Below are positions 9,526 through 17,258 of a stretch of 46,488 nucleotides of DNA, in pieces. Source of the stretch: a bacterium (lineage in GTDB: Bacteria; Hydrothermota; UBA3073; JACQXS01; JAQTXJ01); contig JAQTXJ010000010.1 of assembly GCA_028688815.1 (NCBI GenBank), positions 1-46,488 on the forward strand, in the 5' to 3' direction. The position numbers and the translations under genes are program-made. Every line of letters begins with the position of its first letter. Position 1 is the first letter of the stretch. The notes under the pieces are model-generated. The model saw only the letters and a program-made list of their open reading frames with translations. It ran no database searches and was not told where the DNA came from.

Positions 9526-9555
9526 AATATGTTAATTCTTTTACCTGTTTGTCAA
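9526..9555 (-). promoter_or_regulatory. promoter of the kelch-S8 protease operon
   Basis: A perfect -35 TTGACA (complement 9550-9555) and CATATT (complement 9526-9531) are separated by 18 bp, about 50 bp upstream of the kelch start in an AT-rich stretch. The predicted leader is about 45 nt. Confidence 0.55.
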
Positions 9556-9616
9556 TAACTTTTTAAGTTTGTTTATTAATATGAGTGGATTAACAAAAAA
9601 TTAGCTTTTTTAAAGA

Positions 9617-10831
9617 TTAATTTTCTACTACCTGTCCGTAAGTTTTTTGTTTTTCTATTCTTTCCAAACGGACATTTACGAAGTCATCTAACTTTTTGTC
9701 CGACGAAAAAGAAACCTTTATATAATTTGAAGTTATTCCCGTATATTCTTTACTTTTCGTATGTTTTGCGTTTTCAATATGGACTTCAAGCGTCTTACCT
9801 ATAAGATTAGTCCTGAATTGTTCCCATTTCTTTTCACCGAGTTCGTAAATCAACTGGCTTCTTTGTTTTTTAGTTTCATCCTGAACTTCATCTTTAAACT
9901 CCAACGCCTTTGTTAACGGTCTTCTTGAATACCTGAACACGTGTAATTTATCTATCGGTAATTTTGAAACTAAATCATAAGTATTTAAAAACTCTTTTTC
10001 TCCTTCCCCCGGAAAACCCACTATAATATCCGTTCCGATAGCAACGCCGGGAATATTTGATTTCAATTTTACAATCAAATCGGAAAAATCGGCGGGACTA
10101 TACCAGCGATTCATTGATTTCAGGACCTTTTCGTCTCCGCTTTGCATAGGTATATGAAAATATTTTGAAAACTTAGAAGACCCGGCAACGAAATTTATCA
10201 ATTCGTCAGATATCCCGATAGGCTCTATTGAGCTTAATCCTACTCTATGGACATCAGGGATTTGCTCAACGGATTTTAACAAATCAACCAGTCTGTTGTA
10301 TTTGCCGAGGTTTGTTCCCGTAAGAGTAAATTCTTTAAACCCGTTTTCACGAAGTCTTTCCACTTCAGAAATTATATCTTCAAAATTTCTATTTGAAGGT
10401 TTGCCTCTAAGGTGTGGGACTACACAATAACTGCAGAACTGGTCGCATCCTTCCTGCACTTTTACGAATGCCCTGCTGTGTCCATAAAAGCTCTTTATTC
10501 CTGAAATTAGAGGTGATTTGAGATAATCCGTAACTACTTTTTCAAAAGAAGGTTCAAAAAATAATATATTTTTTACGTTCTTTAATTCTTTTTCAATAAG
10601 TTTTGCTCCGCATCCCGTAACTATTATGTTCATTCCTTGTTTTGCCTGATGACGGATAATATTTCTGGATTCCCTGCAGGCTTTTAATGTAACTGCGCAG
10701 GTATTAACGACACAAATCTCCGAAGCGGAATCTACGGATTGAAACCCGACAGACTCAAAAGATTCCCTGAGCCACTCTGTATCGTATTTATTTAAGCGGC
10801 AGCCAATGGTCTTAAAACTTACTTTTTTCAT
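9617..10831 (-). CDS. mtaB: tRNA t6A37 methylthiotransferase MtaB
   Basis: 404 aa radical SAM methylthiotransferase that converts t6A at position 37 of ANN-decoding tRNAs to ms2t6A. The N-terminal UPF0004 domain has its three cluster cysteines, C11 (TIGCRLNKYD), C45 (VVNTCAVT) and C74 (VTGCGAKL). The radical SAM domain has C129, C133 and C136 (EGCDQFCSYCVVP). GTNLGKY and IGTDIIVGFPGE are further family motifs, and a TRAM-like C-terminal segment (LIGKTLEVHIENAKH ...) is present. The CRLNKYD signature and length favour MtaB over MiaB or RimO. It is flanked by its own promoter and is divergent from rpsO. Confidence 0.92.
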   Translation of the reverse strand: MKKVSFKTIGCRLNKYDTEWLRESFESVGFQSVDSASEICVVNTCAVTLKACRESRNIIRHQAKQGMNIIVTGCGAKLIEKELKNVKNILFFEPSFEKVVTDYLKSPLISGIKSFYGHSRAFVKVQEGCDQFCSYCVVPHLRGKPSNRNFEDIISEVERLRENGFKEFTLTGTNLGKYNRLVDLLKSVEQIPDVHRVGLSSIEPIGISDELINFVAGSSKFSKYFHIPMQSGDEKVLKSMNRWYSPADFSDLIVKLKSNIPGVAIGTDIIVGFPGEGEKEFLNTYDLVSKLPIDKLHVFRYSRRPLTKALEFKDEVQDETKKQRSQLIYELGEKKWEQFRTNLIGKTLEVHIENAKHTKSKEYTGITSNYIKVSFSSDKKLDDFVNVRLERIEKQKTYGQVVEN

Positions 10832-10856
10832 ATGGAACGTCCCCTTTGTTTATTAT

Positions 10857-10884
10857 ACTATAATTTATAGGCAATTAAAGTCAA
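10857..10884 (-). promoter_or_regulatory. promoter of mtaB
   Basis: -35 TTGACT (complement 10879-10884) and -10 TATAGT (complement 10857-10862) with a 16-bp spacer. An overlapping TATAAT lies 5 bp further on. The mtaB ATG is about 25 nt downstream, behind AAAGGGGA. Confidence 0.6.
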
Positions 10885-10965
10885 TGAAAATTAAATATGC
10901 GAGTAAATTAGTAATTACTGAAATTGTTAAGAATTATAAAAGATTAACCATAGAGAAAAGAATTA

Positions 10966-11010
10966 GCCACGAAATCACGAAAACACTAAGAAGTACACGA
11001 AAGAGAAACT
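10966..11010. repeat. CACGAA-family degenerate intergenic repeat
   Basis: Short imperfect reiterations of CACGAAA / ACACGAAAG, with an 8-10 nt beat. The same family appears at 41372-41398 (as complement) and as CGCAAAG/CTTTGCG variants at 14245-14265, 41899-41918 and 46400-46460. Confidence 0.5.
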
Positions 11011-11107
11011 GTTAAAAATAATAAAAATAGGAGGAATAAAGTAGGCAATAGAAAGTAATTAACAGATAAGAATAGAGAGCAAAAAGTAATAATTTAATAA
11101 AAACTTG

Positions 11108-11135
11108 TTGACATAGTTATAAAAATGCTTAACAT
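11108..11135 (+). promoter_or_regulatory. promoter of rpsO-pnp-apt, close to the start codon
   Basis: TTGACA at 11108-11113 and TAACAT at 11130-11135, spacer 16 bp. The expected transcription start is about 11141-11143, directly at the rpsO ATG (11144), which would give a leaderless or nearly leaderless message. An alternative -10, TATAAA at 11118-11123, would give a leader of about 14 nt but has no good -35. Confidence 0.5.
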
Positions 11136-11143
11136 GAAACATT

Positions 11144-11413
11144 ATGTTGGAAAAAGCAGATAAAAAGAAGTTGGTAAAACAATTCTGTATCCACAAAGAG
11201 GATACTGGTTCTCCGGAAGTGCAGGTTGCATTACTTTCAGCTCGTATAAGCAGCCTAACCACTCACCTTAAAACTCACAAGAAAGATGTGCACTCCCGAC
11301 GCGGTCTTATTATTATGGTATGCAAAAGAAGAGGTTTGCTGAAATACTTATCCAAAGAAAGACCCGACGACTACCAGAAACTGATAAAGAAACTGGATAT
11401 TAGAGGAATTTAA
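11144..11413 (+). CDS. rpsO: 30S ribosomal protein S15
   Basis: 89 aa, the standard S15 length. The sequence carries [35 protein letters not shown] and [17 protein letters not shown], the conserved four-helix S15 core that binds 16S rRNA and organises the platform of the small subunit. The start is supported by the fixed 20-residue distance to the DTGS motif. No Shine-Dalgarno sequence is visible before the ATG. It is followed after 28 bp by pnp, the classical rpsO-pnp order in bacteria. Confidence 0.97.
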   Translation: MLEKADKKKLVKQFCIHKEDTGSPEVQVALLSARISSLTTHLKTHKKDVHSRRGLIIMVCKRRGLLKYLSKERPDDYQKLIKKLDIRGI

Positions 11414-11441
11414 CTGTTTTAACCCCACCAAATAAAAACAC

Positions 11442-12956
11442 ATGGAACTAAAAATTGGCGAAAATGTTATACATATTGAACCTAATAAAGTAGCAAGAAC
11501 CGCGGACAGCTCATGTCTTATAAGATGCGGAGACACCATTGTTTTGACAACTGTTTGCAGAGCGTATTCCGAACCCGAAACCGCCCAGAATTTTCTTCCT
11601 TTAACCTGTAATTACCTCGAAAGAAGATATGCCGCAGGTATGATACCCGGAGGGTTTTTCAAAAGAGAAGGCAGACCTACGGAAAAAGAAACGCTCACAT
11701 CAAGACTTATGGATAGACCGGTTCGTCCTTTGTTTCCTGAGGGATGGACAATACCGGTTCAGATAATTTCTACCGTTCTTTCCGCAGATAAAGAAAATGA
11801 TGGCGATATTCTGGCTATGCTGGGAACTTCCTTTGTACTCAAACTATCAAGCATACCATATACAAAACCATTTGGCAGCGTAAAAGTAGCTTTTGTTAAT
11901 AATAATTTCGTACTAAATCCTTCTATGCCGCAAGCCGCCGAAGCTTCCCTTAATCTCACGGTTGCCGGAACGGAAGAAGGTCTCACTATGATTGAAATGG
12001 AAGCCAAAGAAGTTTCCGAAGATAACGTAGTAGCCGGACTCAAGGTTGCTATGGGCGCAATAAACGATATTCTCAAATTCCACGAAGAACTAAAAGATGG
12101 CACAAGAGAGTGGACTGCTCCCGTAAGAACGATAGCCGAAGCCAGAACTGAAGTATTAGCGGAATTCGGCAAACAAATTGAAGATGCGCTTAAAATTAAA
12201 GAGAGATTTCCAAGAGGACAAAAACTTAGCGAAACTTACAAACAAATAGTTAAAAAGTTCGGCGAAAAATATCCTGCTTCCGAGTTAAATGAAGTTTTTG
12301 ACTTATACCAGGAAGAAATATTAAGAAACCAAATCATTAAAAATAAAACAAGAATAGATGGAAGAGGACCTAACGATATAAGACAAATTACCTGTGAAAC
12401 AAGTTTATTACCCCGTGTGCACGGCTCAGCATTATTCACAAGAGGCGAAACTCAATCTCTATGCACGGTTACTCTCGGGACAACGATTGATGAACAACGA
12501 ATAGAAGAATTAACAGGTGAAACACGCAAAAGCTTTATGCTTCATTATAATTTTCCTCCTTTCTCCGTTGGAGAAGTTGGCAGACTTAACTCTCCCGGCA
12601 GAAGAGAAATAGGACACGGAGCTCTTGCTGAAAAAGCACTGCAGCAAGTTATTCCGGTAGCAGAAAATTGTCCATATACAATCAGAATAGTATCAGATAT
12701 TCTTAGTTCAAACGGAAGTTCATCAATGGCAACGGTATGCGGTGGTTCTTTAGCTTTAATGGATGCCGGAATACCTATAAAATCACATGTAGCGGGAGTT
12801 GCAATAGGCGCAGTTGAAGATACCGTGCTTATAGATATATGCGGTGAAGAAGACCATTTCGGAGATATGGATTTCAAAGTAGCAGGAACAAAAGAAGGGA
12901 AAACTTGTCTTCAATTGGATGTTAAAAGTAAAGGAGTAAGTTTTGATTTTCTTTAA
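11442..12956 (+). CDS. pnp: polynucleotide phosphorylase, catalytic core part (interrupted by in-frame UAA)
   Basis: PNPase is the phosphorolytic 3'-5' exoribonuclease of RNA decay. This part holds the first RNase PH domain (about 1-215), the helical linker and the second RNase PH domain (about 300-500). Motifs include TVCRAYSEPETAQNFLPLTCNY, AAGMIPGGFFKREGRPTEKE and RLMDRPVRPLFP in the first; GRGPNDIRQITCE, RVHGSALFTRGETQSL, HYNFPPFSVGEVG, RREIGHGALAE and SDILSSNGSSSMA in the second; and FGDMDFKVAGTKEG. Translation stops at TAA (12954-12956) after KSKGVSFDFL. The same reading frame continues beyond the stop with the expected PNPase sequence, so this is a nonsense codon within a gene of normal length (683 codons, 11442-13493). 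It may be a real mutation or a sequence error. No ribosome-binding site is evident. Confidence 0.9.
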   Translation: MELKIGENVIHIEPNKVARTADSSCLIRCGDTIVLTTVCRAYSEPETAQNFLPLTCNYLERRYAAGMIPGGFFKREGRPTEKETLTSRLMDRPVRPLFPEGWTIPVQIISTVLSADKENDGDILAMLGTSFVLKLSSIPYTKPFGSVKVAFVNNNFVLNPSMPQAAEASLNLTVAGTEEGLTMIEMEAKEVSEDNVVAGLKVAMGAINDILKFHEELKDGTREWTAPVRTIAEARTEVLAEFGKQIEDALKIKERFPRGQKLSETYKQIVKKFGEKYPASELNEVFDLYQEEILRNQIIKNKTRIDGRGPNDIRQITCETSLLPRVHGSALFTRGETQSLCTVTLGTTIDEQRIEELTGETRKSFMLHYNFPPFSVGEVGRLNSPGRREIGHGALAEKALQQVIPVAENCPYTIRIVSDILSSNGSSSMATVCGGSLALMDAGIPIKSHVAGVAIGAVEDTVLIDICGEEDHFGDMDFKVAGTKEGKTCLQLDVKSKGVSFDFL

Positions 12957-13493
12957 AAAGCTTTAAAACTTGGCAGAGATGCAAGGCTGGTAATACTTGA
13001 TAAATTAGTAACAGCATTACCGGCAGCTAAAACAGAAGTAAGCGCTTATGCTCCAAAAATAAGTATTATAATGATTCCTAAAGAAAAAATAGGACACGTA
13101 ATTGGGCCGGGCGGAAAAATCATCAGAGACATTATAGAGAAAACAGGTGCCAAAATAGAAATATCGGATGATGGAAGAGTAAGCATATCATCGGATTCCT
13201 GGCAAACAACAGAGACAGCTAAAGCCATCGTAGAAGGTATAGTTGAAGAAGTAGCCGTAGGGAAAACTTATCTTGGAAAGATAAAAAAGATATTGCCTTT
13301 CGGTGTAATCGTTGACCTTTTACCGGGAAAAGAAGGAATGATTCATATATCCCAGCTTGCCAATTATAGAGTAAAAACTCCTGAAGATGAAGTTAAAATG
13401 GGAGAAGAAGTGCCTTGCAAAGTAATATCCATTGATGACGACGGCAGAATACAGTTGTCAAGAAAAGCGCTCCTTCCACCTCAGCAGAATTAG
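12957..13493 (+). pseudogene. pnp: polynucleotide phosphorylase, C-terminal KH and S1 part beyond the in-frame UAA
   Basis: This is the continuation of pnp in the same frame. Directly after the TAA it reads KALKLGRDARLVILDKLV, the conserved last helix of the second RNase PH domain. Then come a KH domain (MIPKEKIGHVIGPGGKIIRD ..., GPGG loop present) and an S1 domain (GKTYLGKIKKILPFGVIVDL, KEGMIHISQL). The first in-frame ATG is at 13071, inside the KH domain, and no Shine-Dalgarno sequence precedes it, so independent translation seems poor. The preserved sequence suggests the stop is recent, artefactual or read through. If real, the cell would make a PNPase without its RNA-binding domains. Confidence 0.85.
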
Positions 13494-13539
13494 TCCTCTT
13501 TTCCATTAAGTACCTAAAAATAAACTAATAGGGGGTAAT

Positions 13540-14052
13540 ATGGAATTAAAAAACTTAATTCGTTCCGTTCCCGATTTTCCTAAAAAAGGAATATTGTTTT
13601 GTGATATCACAACGCTTATAAAAGACAGCAAAGCATTTAATTATGTAATCGATTCAATATGCGAACATTATAAAGGCAAGAAAATAGATAAAGTAGTTTC
13701 CACCGAAGCTCGTGGATATCTTTTTGGCGGAGCGCTTGCTTACAAATTAAATGCGGGAGTTATCCCAGTACGCAAACCCGGGAAATTACCTGCGGAAGCA
13801 ATAAAAGAAGAATACACCCTTGAATACGGCACAGATGCTCTGGAACTTCATAAAGATGCAATAGAAAAAGACGAAAATGTCCTTGTTTTTGATGATTTAC
13901 TCGCAACAGGCGGAACTGCACTCGCATCCTGCAAGCTTGTAGAAAGATTAGGCGGAAAAATAGTAGGAATCTCTTTCCTTATTGAGCTTACTGAATTACC
14001 CGGGAAAAACAAGCTTAAAGATTACGATATCTTCTCTTTAATCAAATACTAA
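13540..14052 (+). CDS. apt: adenine phosphoribosyltransferase
   Basis: 170 aa, the family's normal length. It makes AMP from adenine and PRPP in purine salvage. It starts MELKNLIRSVPDFPKKGILFCDITTL, typical of Apt, has STEARGYLFGGALAYKL and the adenine/flexible-loop region PVRKPGKLPAEAIKEEYTLEYGTD, and the PRPP-binding motif VLVFDDLLATGGTALA. The ribosome-binding site AGGGGGT precedes the ATG. It follows pnp by 46 bp and is probably the last gene of that unit; a convergent gene begins its 3' end 311 bp later. Confidence 0.96.
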   Translation: MELKNLIRSVPDFPKKGILFCDITTLIKDSKAFNYVIDSICEHYKGKKIDKVVSTEARGYLFGGALAYKLNAGVIPVRKPGKLPAEAIKEEYTLEYGTDALELHKDAIEKDENVLVFDDLLATGGTALASCKLVERLGGKIVGISFLIELTELPGKNKLKDYDIFSLIKY

Positions 14053-14363
14053 TTATCAGTATTTTGTAATTTGTATTCTATCTTAGAATTTTTGTTCTCT
14101 GCACCCTCTATTTTTTCTCTGTGTACTCTATGGCTTTAATCTGTATTCTGGTTTCTGTACCCTATAGCTTTCTTCCCTCTATGTCTGGAGTTTAACCGGC
14201 TAAAGCGGGGTGGTTAACATTTCTTTTCTCTGTTTTTTCTTTCTCTGCGAACTTTGCGGTTACTTAGAGTTTGGGACGTAGGCGCATTATTCTAAGTTAT
14301 CCAGCTTTGCAGGGTTCTGCGGTGAGAAATTCTGTTTTCTGTTAATTTTGTACTTTTAGGTTT
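14053..14363. other. convergent intergenic region filled with degenerate repeats
   Basis: 311 bp between the 3' ends of apt and the MATE gene. No gene is seen. It is pyrimidine-rich on the plus strand with reiterated CTCTGTnnnCTCTATG-like words (14095-14180). It also has a TTAACC...GGTTAA inverted repeat around 14191-14218 enclosing CGGCTAAAGCGGGG, a CTTTGCGG tract (14245-14265), and a TTATCCAGCTTTGCAGGG word (14297-14314) related to the hairpin elements found between the cell-wall genes. Confidence 0.6.
14075..14093 (+). terminator. weak candidate terminator after apt
   Basis: ATTCTA (14075-14080), a 3-nt loop and TAGAAT (14084-14089), followed by TTTT. The stem is short and AT-only, so it may not be functional. 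Confidence 0.25.
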
Positions 14364-15749
14364 TTAATCTTCCACTACTGCCGTTTCAGGCATTGGGTTA
14401 TGCGTTACTATGACTTTTGTTCTCCATCTTCCTGAACGATAATACCAATAATTAAGCACAAGTCCAACAAAAGTACTAATTAAGATTGCGACCCATATTC
14501 CGTATTCTCTCATAGTAGTAAATTTAGTAAGAGCATAAGCAAGCGGGTATCTAACGCCAACAAATCCGATTAAGCCAAAAATCAGCATATACATAGTATC
14601 TCCTGCCCCGCGGACAACTCCCTGCAAAGCAAACATTACCGAAAAAATAAAATATGTAAAGCTTACTATCCTTATGTACTCCTTTGTAAGAACCAACACC
14701 GAATTTTCTTTTGTAAAAAAAGAGGCTACCTGTATAGGGAAAGTATAGAAAATAATAAAAAACACCAGAGACATTGCCAAAGACAACAAGATAGAAAGTT
14801 TTGTAATTTCTCTTACCCTATCATACTTTTTTGCGCCTAAATTTTGCGCCACCATAGAAGATACGCTCATCCCGATTGCCATTGCAGGCATAAAAGCAAG
14901 CTGGTCAAGTTGCATTCCAATTCCATAAGCTGCAGTCATCTGGACACCAAAAGTATTTACAAGTGACATAATAAGTGTTCCGCTCAATGATACGACAATC
15001 ATTTGCAGGGAAACCGGAATACCGATAATAAATATTTTACGCCATATTTCCTTATCAAGAGCGAAATCCCATTTTCTTATATTCAATAACGGATGTTTTC
15101 TCAGGACAAAAAAGTATGCCACAAAAAGCATTATTATACTGGAAATTATAGTGCCTAACGCCGCGCCTGTTATACCTAAAGCAGGAAAAGGACCAACACC
15201 TTTTATTAAAACAGGAACAAGAGTTATATTTATCACGCTTGAAACTATCAAAAGATACAATGGAGTTTTTGCATCGCCAAGCCCGCGTAAAACTCCGGAA
15301 AACCAATTATACCCAAACATAGGAACAATTCCTGCAACCATTATGACAAAAAACGTATGCGCATCTTTCCTTATTTCCGGAGGAGTATTTACAAGCGTTA
15401 GCAAGTTTTCACTAAAAATGATTCCGATTGCCGATATAACAACACAAATCAATCCGGTCCCAAGAAAAGAATTCGTCAATACTTTAGAAAGCAGTTTCAT
15501 ATTTTTTGAACCGAAAGCCTGCCCTGCAAGTATAGTTGTGGCTATAGTAAGGCCTATCATAGCCGATAATAGTAAAAAAAATATCGGCATAGTTACCGAC
15601 ACCGCAGCAAATGCTTTATGTCCTATTAGCTTTCCAACCCACATAGCATCAACTATCTCATACATTGCCTGCAGTAAATTCGTAAGCAGCATAGGGACAG
15701 AAAAATGAACAAGTTGTTTTATGACACTTCCCTGGGTAAAGTCTCTCAT
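14364..15749 (-). CDS. MATE-family efflux transporter
   Basis: 461 aa with about 12 hydrophobic segments in two similar halves, the MATE architecture. The N-terminus MRDFTQGSVIKQLVHFSVPM followed by MYEIVDAMWVGKLIGHKAFAAV is typical, as are FNWFSGVLRGLGDA-like (GYNWFSGVLRGLGDAKTP), QLDQLAFMPAMAIGMSVSSMVAQNLGA and ALQGVVRGAGDT. Such inner-membrane proteins export drugs, toxic metabolites or cationic compounds in exchange for Na+ or H+; the substrate cannot be told. It lies 22 bp downstream of coaX and is the last gene of the long minus-strand run. No clear Shine-Dalgarno sequence is seen. Confidence 0.93.
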   Translation of the reverse strand: MRDFTQGSVIKQLVHFSVPMLLTNLLQAMYEIVDAMWVGKLIGHKAFAAVSVTMPIFFLLLSAMIGLTIATTILAGQAFGSKNMKLLSKVLTNSFLGTGLICVVISAIGIIFSENLLTLVNTPPEIRKDAHTFFVIMVAGIVPMFGYNWFSGVLRGLGDAKTPLYLLIVSSVINITLVPVLIKGVGPFPALGITGAALGTIISSIIMLFVAYFFVLRKHPLLNIRKWDFALDKEIWRKIFIIGIPVSLQMIVVSLSGTLIMSLVNTFGVQMTAAYGIGMQLDQLAFMPAMAIGMSVSSMVAQNLGAKKYDRVREITKLSILLSLAMSLVFFIIFYTFPIQVASFFTKENSVLVLTKEYIRIVSFTYFIFSVMFALQGVVRGAGDTMYMLIFGLIGFVGVRYPLAYALTKFTTMREYGIWVAILISTFVGLVLNYWYYRSGRWRTKVIVTHNPMPETAVVED

Positions 15750-15771
15750 TTTTTAGGAATTAACTTATTTT

Positions 15772-16467
15772 TTATATAGAAGAATTAAGCCCATACAGCG
15801 TAAGATATGGGTTATACTCAAAATTCAATAATGTCGCAAGCTTTTCACCCATACCACCTGTAACTACAAAATGCGGATTAAATTGCTTCTTTATGTCATT
15901 CGTTAAGCCTTTTATTCTATTATATTCTCCCCAATAGACTCCCGATTCTATGCATTCTTTTGTAGTCTTTTGAAGTATTGTTTTTAAATTGGTTTTATTT
16001 ATATTATCTATCTCAGGTAAAAGCGCCGTAGAATTATGTAATGCCATAATTCCCGTTTGTATCCCCGGCAAGATAATTCCTCCTGCATATTTATTATTTT
16101 TATCCAAAACATCTATTGTAGTTGCCGTTCCAAAATCAATAACACATACAGGCGGTCCAAGTAATTTCTTTCCTCCAAGTAAATTAGCCACCCTATCAGC
16201 CCCCATAGACGGATAACTCCCATTTAATAATTTCGGAGTTATAAATTCAGAGCTCATCCCGTAAACAGCCTCTAATATACTTGTAAACAACTCATTTTTA
16301 TCCGGCACAACGGAAGAAATAATTATATGTTCAGGTTTTTTTGTGGGGAATATAGCTTTAACGTCTACAAGTGTTTTATGGGATATTCTTAACGGATTTA
16401 ATAGTTTTCCTTTAACAAACGTTCCGAGCAATATATTGTTGTTGCCAATATTTATACATAAATTCAT
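15772..16467 (-). CDS. coaX: type III pantothenate kinase
   Basis: 231 aa, slightly shorter than the usual 250-260. It phosphorylates pantothenate in the first step of CoA synthesis. Family motifs are PSMGADRVANLLGG, VCVIDFGTATTIDVLD, YAGGIILPGIQTGI, STALLPEI, ESGVYWGEYNRIKGL and VVTGGMGEKL. In the N-terminal phosphate motif, normally D-x-GNTN, the aspartate is replaced: NLCINIGNNNILLGTF has Asn6. Because the rest is well preserved the gene is likely functional, but this substitution in a metal/ATP-binding position is unusual. It sits 2 nt after ftsX and is therefore in the same transcript. Confidence 0.88.
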   Translation of the reverse strand: MNLCINIGNNNILLGTFVKGKLLNPLRISHKTLVDVKAIFPTKKPEHIIISSVVPDKNELFTSILEAVYGMSSEFITPKLLNGSYPSMGADRVANLLGGKKLLGPPVCVIDFGTATTIDVLDKNNKYAGGIILPGIQTGIMALHNSTALLPEIDNINKTNLKTILQKTTKECIESGVYWGEYNRIKGLTNDIKKQFNPHFVVTGGMGEKLATLLNFEYNPYLTLYGLNSSI

Positions 16468-16469
16468 TC

Positions 16470-17258
16470 TTATATTTTATTTATCAAAAGCACAATTAAA
16501 GTCAATGCTCCAATTGCTCCTACAAAGCCAATCATAAAAAATAACGGCAAAAATACGGTTATAAATTCATTGCCAATAAAATATTGCATTACTATAAATT
16601 TATATCCACAATAAAGAAGTCCGATAGAAATCACGGCAAAAACAACATTCCACAACAGAGTTTTCCAGCCGAACCTAAATTTTAATTTCCAGTTTGAAAT
16701 CCCGAAATCTTTCAACACTTTTATTTCTTCTCTATAAAATATTATATTATTATTTATTCCTATTATCACTATAAACAATAAGAAGCAAAACAACAGTGCG
16801 CCAAATCCCAGAGAAAGCCAATTGAAATAAACATTTATTGTATTTAAAGTACTTAACCATTTTTTAGAATAAGTTACATTCATAACTCCCGGGAGACTTA
16901 ACACTGCAGAAGACAAGCTAGCAATAAAGTTGCTATTTTTATAATGACTCGGAAGAAATACAATTTTGAAAGATGCAGGAAAAGGATTTCCCATAATATC
17001 ATTTAGCAGAGATTTGGCATTATTAAAACTCTTATTAAATTCATTCATTGCTTCATCTTTAGAAATATAAACGATTTCATCAATTCCCGGATAGCTTTCT
17101 ATTACACTTCTCAGGGAGTCAATATTGGCTTCTTCCGATAGGAATACACGGAATTCCGCACCTTTATACAAATTATTTATCTTATTAAAAATATTAAAAC
17201 CGAGCATCATAAAGACTGCGCTTACAAATATTATCAAGAAACTCAAAAACCTGTTCAT
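16470..17258 (-). CDS. ftsX: FtsX-like cell-division permease
   Basis: 262 aa with one N-terminal membrane helix (about 4-24), an extracytoplasmic domain of about 130 residues, then three helices (about 150-175, 200-225, 235-260). This is the FtsX topology. Family features include EFRVFLSEEAN, an ISKDEAMNEF segment, GNPFPASFKIVFLP (compare NPLPASF) and the conserved cytoplasmic loop REEIKVLKDFGISNWKLKFRF. FtsX works with the ATPase FtsE to control septal peptidoglycan hydrolases. Its likely partner is the FtsE-like gene at 19454-20110, separated from it by the radical SAM and DUF1464 genes. It overlaps the DUF1464 gene by 4 nt. Confidence 0.85.
   Translation of the reverse strand: MNRFLSFLIIFVSAVFMMLGFNIFNKINNLYKGAEFRVFLSEEANIDSLRSVIESYPGIDEIVYISKDEAMNEFNKSFNNAKSLLNDIMGNPFPASFKIVFLPSHYKNSNFIASLSSAVLSLPGVMNVTYSKKWLSTLNTINVYFNWLSLGFGALLFCFLLFIVIIGINNNIIFYREEIKVLKDFGISNWKLKFRFGWKTLLWNVVFAVISIGLLYCGYKFIVMQYFIGNEFITVFLPLFFMIGFVGAIGALTLIVLLINKI

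Larger units (their letters stand above)
10832..11143. other. divergent intergenic region between mtaB and rpsO
   Basis: 312 bp without a credible gene. It holds the mtaB promoter (left), a CACGAAA-type repeat tract at 10966-11010 (CCACGAAATCACGAAAACAC and following), and the rpsO promoter (right). A frame open on the plus strand at 10806-11015 has no family resemblance, overlaps the mtaB promoter and includes repeat sequence, so it is not called. Confidence 0.6.

Noticed and set aside
10806-11015. Open frame of 69 codons on the plus strand between mtaB and rsmO-type region (upstream of rpsO)
   Set aside because: It overlaps the mtaB start and promoter, encodes low-complexity basic residues derived partly from a CACGAA repeat, and has no family resemblance.
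12954-12956. Programmed frameshift in pnp (slippery-looking CTTTAAAAAG)
   Set aside because: The coding frame is the same before and after the stop, so no net frameshift is needed. Only the UAA itself interrupts the gene.
12954-12956. Selenocysteine or other recoding at the pnp stop
   Set aside because: The codon is UAA, not UGA, and the position corresponds to a surface helix residue without redox function.
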